Assembly: GCA_947488635.1 (NCBI GenBank)
Contig: CANLAY010000053.1
Span: 1-6,627, forward strand
Direction of reading: 5' to 3'
DNA from: Candidatus Nanopelagicaceae bacterium
GTDB taxonomy: Bacteria; Actinomycetota; Actinomycetes; Nanopelagicales; Nanopelagicaceae
Length of the DNA: 6,627 nt
The position numbers and the translations under genes are program-made. The notes below the pieces were generated by a model. The model was not told the origin of the DNA. It saw nothing but the letters and a program-made list of their open reading frames with translations, and made no database searches. Shown piece by piece: positions 6,204-6,627 of the stretch (position 1 is the first letter of the stretch; the number at the start of each line of letters is the position of its first letter).

Positions 6204-6627
6204 TTAAATATCGAGGTTTAGAAGATCAGCTTCAGTCTCACGGCGCACAATTACGCGGGCTTTGCCATCTTTTACCGAAATTACTGGTGGTTTTGGCACA
6301 TGGTTGTAATTACTTGCCATCGAACGGCCATATGCACCAGTTGCCGGAACTGCGATTAAATCAGTTGGAGCGATATCGCCCGGCAAATCAATTTCGCTAA
6401 TAACTATGTCGCCAGTTTCGCAATGTTTTCCAACTAACCGAGAATTGCTGTTTGCACTAGTTGATTTGCGATTGGCTAACACTGCAAAATATTCAGCATC
6501 ATAGAGAGCTGGGCGTGCGTTATCGCTCATGCCGCCATCGATTGAAATATATTTGCGAATCTCGCCAGTTTCTAAAGTCACATCTTTTGTGGTGCCAACT
6601 TCGTAAAGAGTGAACATGGTTGGTCCC
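6204..6627 (-). CDS. lysA: Diaminopimelate decarboxylase, C-terminal part only
   Basis: LysA decarboxylates meso-2,6-diaminopimelate to L-lysine with PLP. About 141 C-terminal codons are visible and the gene runs off the right edge; the full protein is usually about 420-470 residues. The frame stays open to the edge, reading Gly-Pro-Thr before the methionine at 6615-6617, so that methionine is internal. Family motifs: LYEVGT at the window edge, GGMSDNARPALYDAEY (GGMSDN at 6519-6536), and KHCETGD, with its cysteine at 6420-6422 corresponding to the active-site cysteine contributed by the C-terminal barrel domain. GAYGRSMASNYN follows, the segment that carries the substrate-side tyrosine in this family. 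The protein ends RRETEADLLNLDI with a TAA stop. hom starts 33 nt later, so the two are probably cotranscribed and link lysine with threonine synthesis. Confidence 0.96.
   Translation of the reverse strand, partial: GPTMFTLYEVGTTKDVTLETGEIRKYISIDGGMSDNARPALYDAEYFAVLANRKSTSANSNSRLVGKHCETGDIVISEIDLPGDIAPTDLIAVPATGAYGRSMASNYNHVPKPPVISVKDGKARVIVRRETEADLLNLDI

Noticed and set aside
6204..6617. A complete 137-residue gene starting at the methionine at 6615-6617
   Set aside because: The frame stays open to the window edge with diaminopimelate decarboxylase sequence (Gly-Pro-Thr before the Met), and the visible part is only the C-terminal domain.

Overview
This window is a core chromosomal segment of an actinobacterium. 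All seven genes lie on the minus strand. Read in the direction of transcription (right to left) the order is lysA (3' part only), hom, thrC, thrB, rho, rpmE, prfA (5' part only). From memory this is the same order as in Mycobacterium tuberculosis (argS-lysA-thrA-thrC-thrB-rho-rpmE-prfA-hemK). The protein families also fit Actinobacteria: a Rho with a long low-complexity insertion, the actinobacterial form of RF1, and a zinc-cysteine L31. The base composition is modest for that phylum (one 60-base row counted by hand was about 47% GC), and the genes are packed with short gaps. Together these suggest a streamlined low-GC lineage such as the freshwater Nanopelagicales (acI) group. That placement is an inference.

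Right part (2840-6627): the aspartate-family biosynthesis block. LysA makes lysine from meso-diaminopimelate. Hom (homoserine dehydrogenase with a C-terminal ACT domain), ThrC (threonine synthase) and ThrB (homoserine kinase) convert aspartate semialdehyde to threonine. Gaps are 33 nt (lysA-hom), a 1-nt overlap (hom-thrC, TAATG) and 17 nt (thrC-thrB), so this part reads as one operon.

Middle (1120-2839): rho follows thrB after a 115-nt gap with no intrinsic terminator and no convincing promoter. Its product has the full Rho core plus an Asn/Ser/Asp-rich tract and an Arg/Asp/Gly-rich tract that look disordered.

Left part (1-1119): the 134-nt rho-rpmE gap is the most structured noncoding stretch. 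In transcript order it holds a short inverted repeat, a C-rich G-poor tract resembling a rut site, a hairpin capped by a GCAA tetraloop, and the rpmE Shine-Dalgarno. It is a candidate L31 ribosomal-protein leader. A strong intrinsic terminator follows rpmE, so prfA (RF1) probably has its own promoter in the roughly 45 nt left before its start.

No stretch over 300 bases lacks a gene. I see no mobile elements, CRISPR arrays, tRNA or rRNA genes, and no sign of a new multi-gene system. The unusual material is regulatory (1005-1099) and in the Rho insertion.
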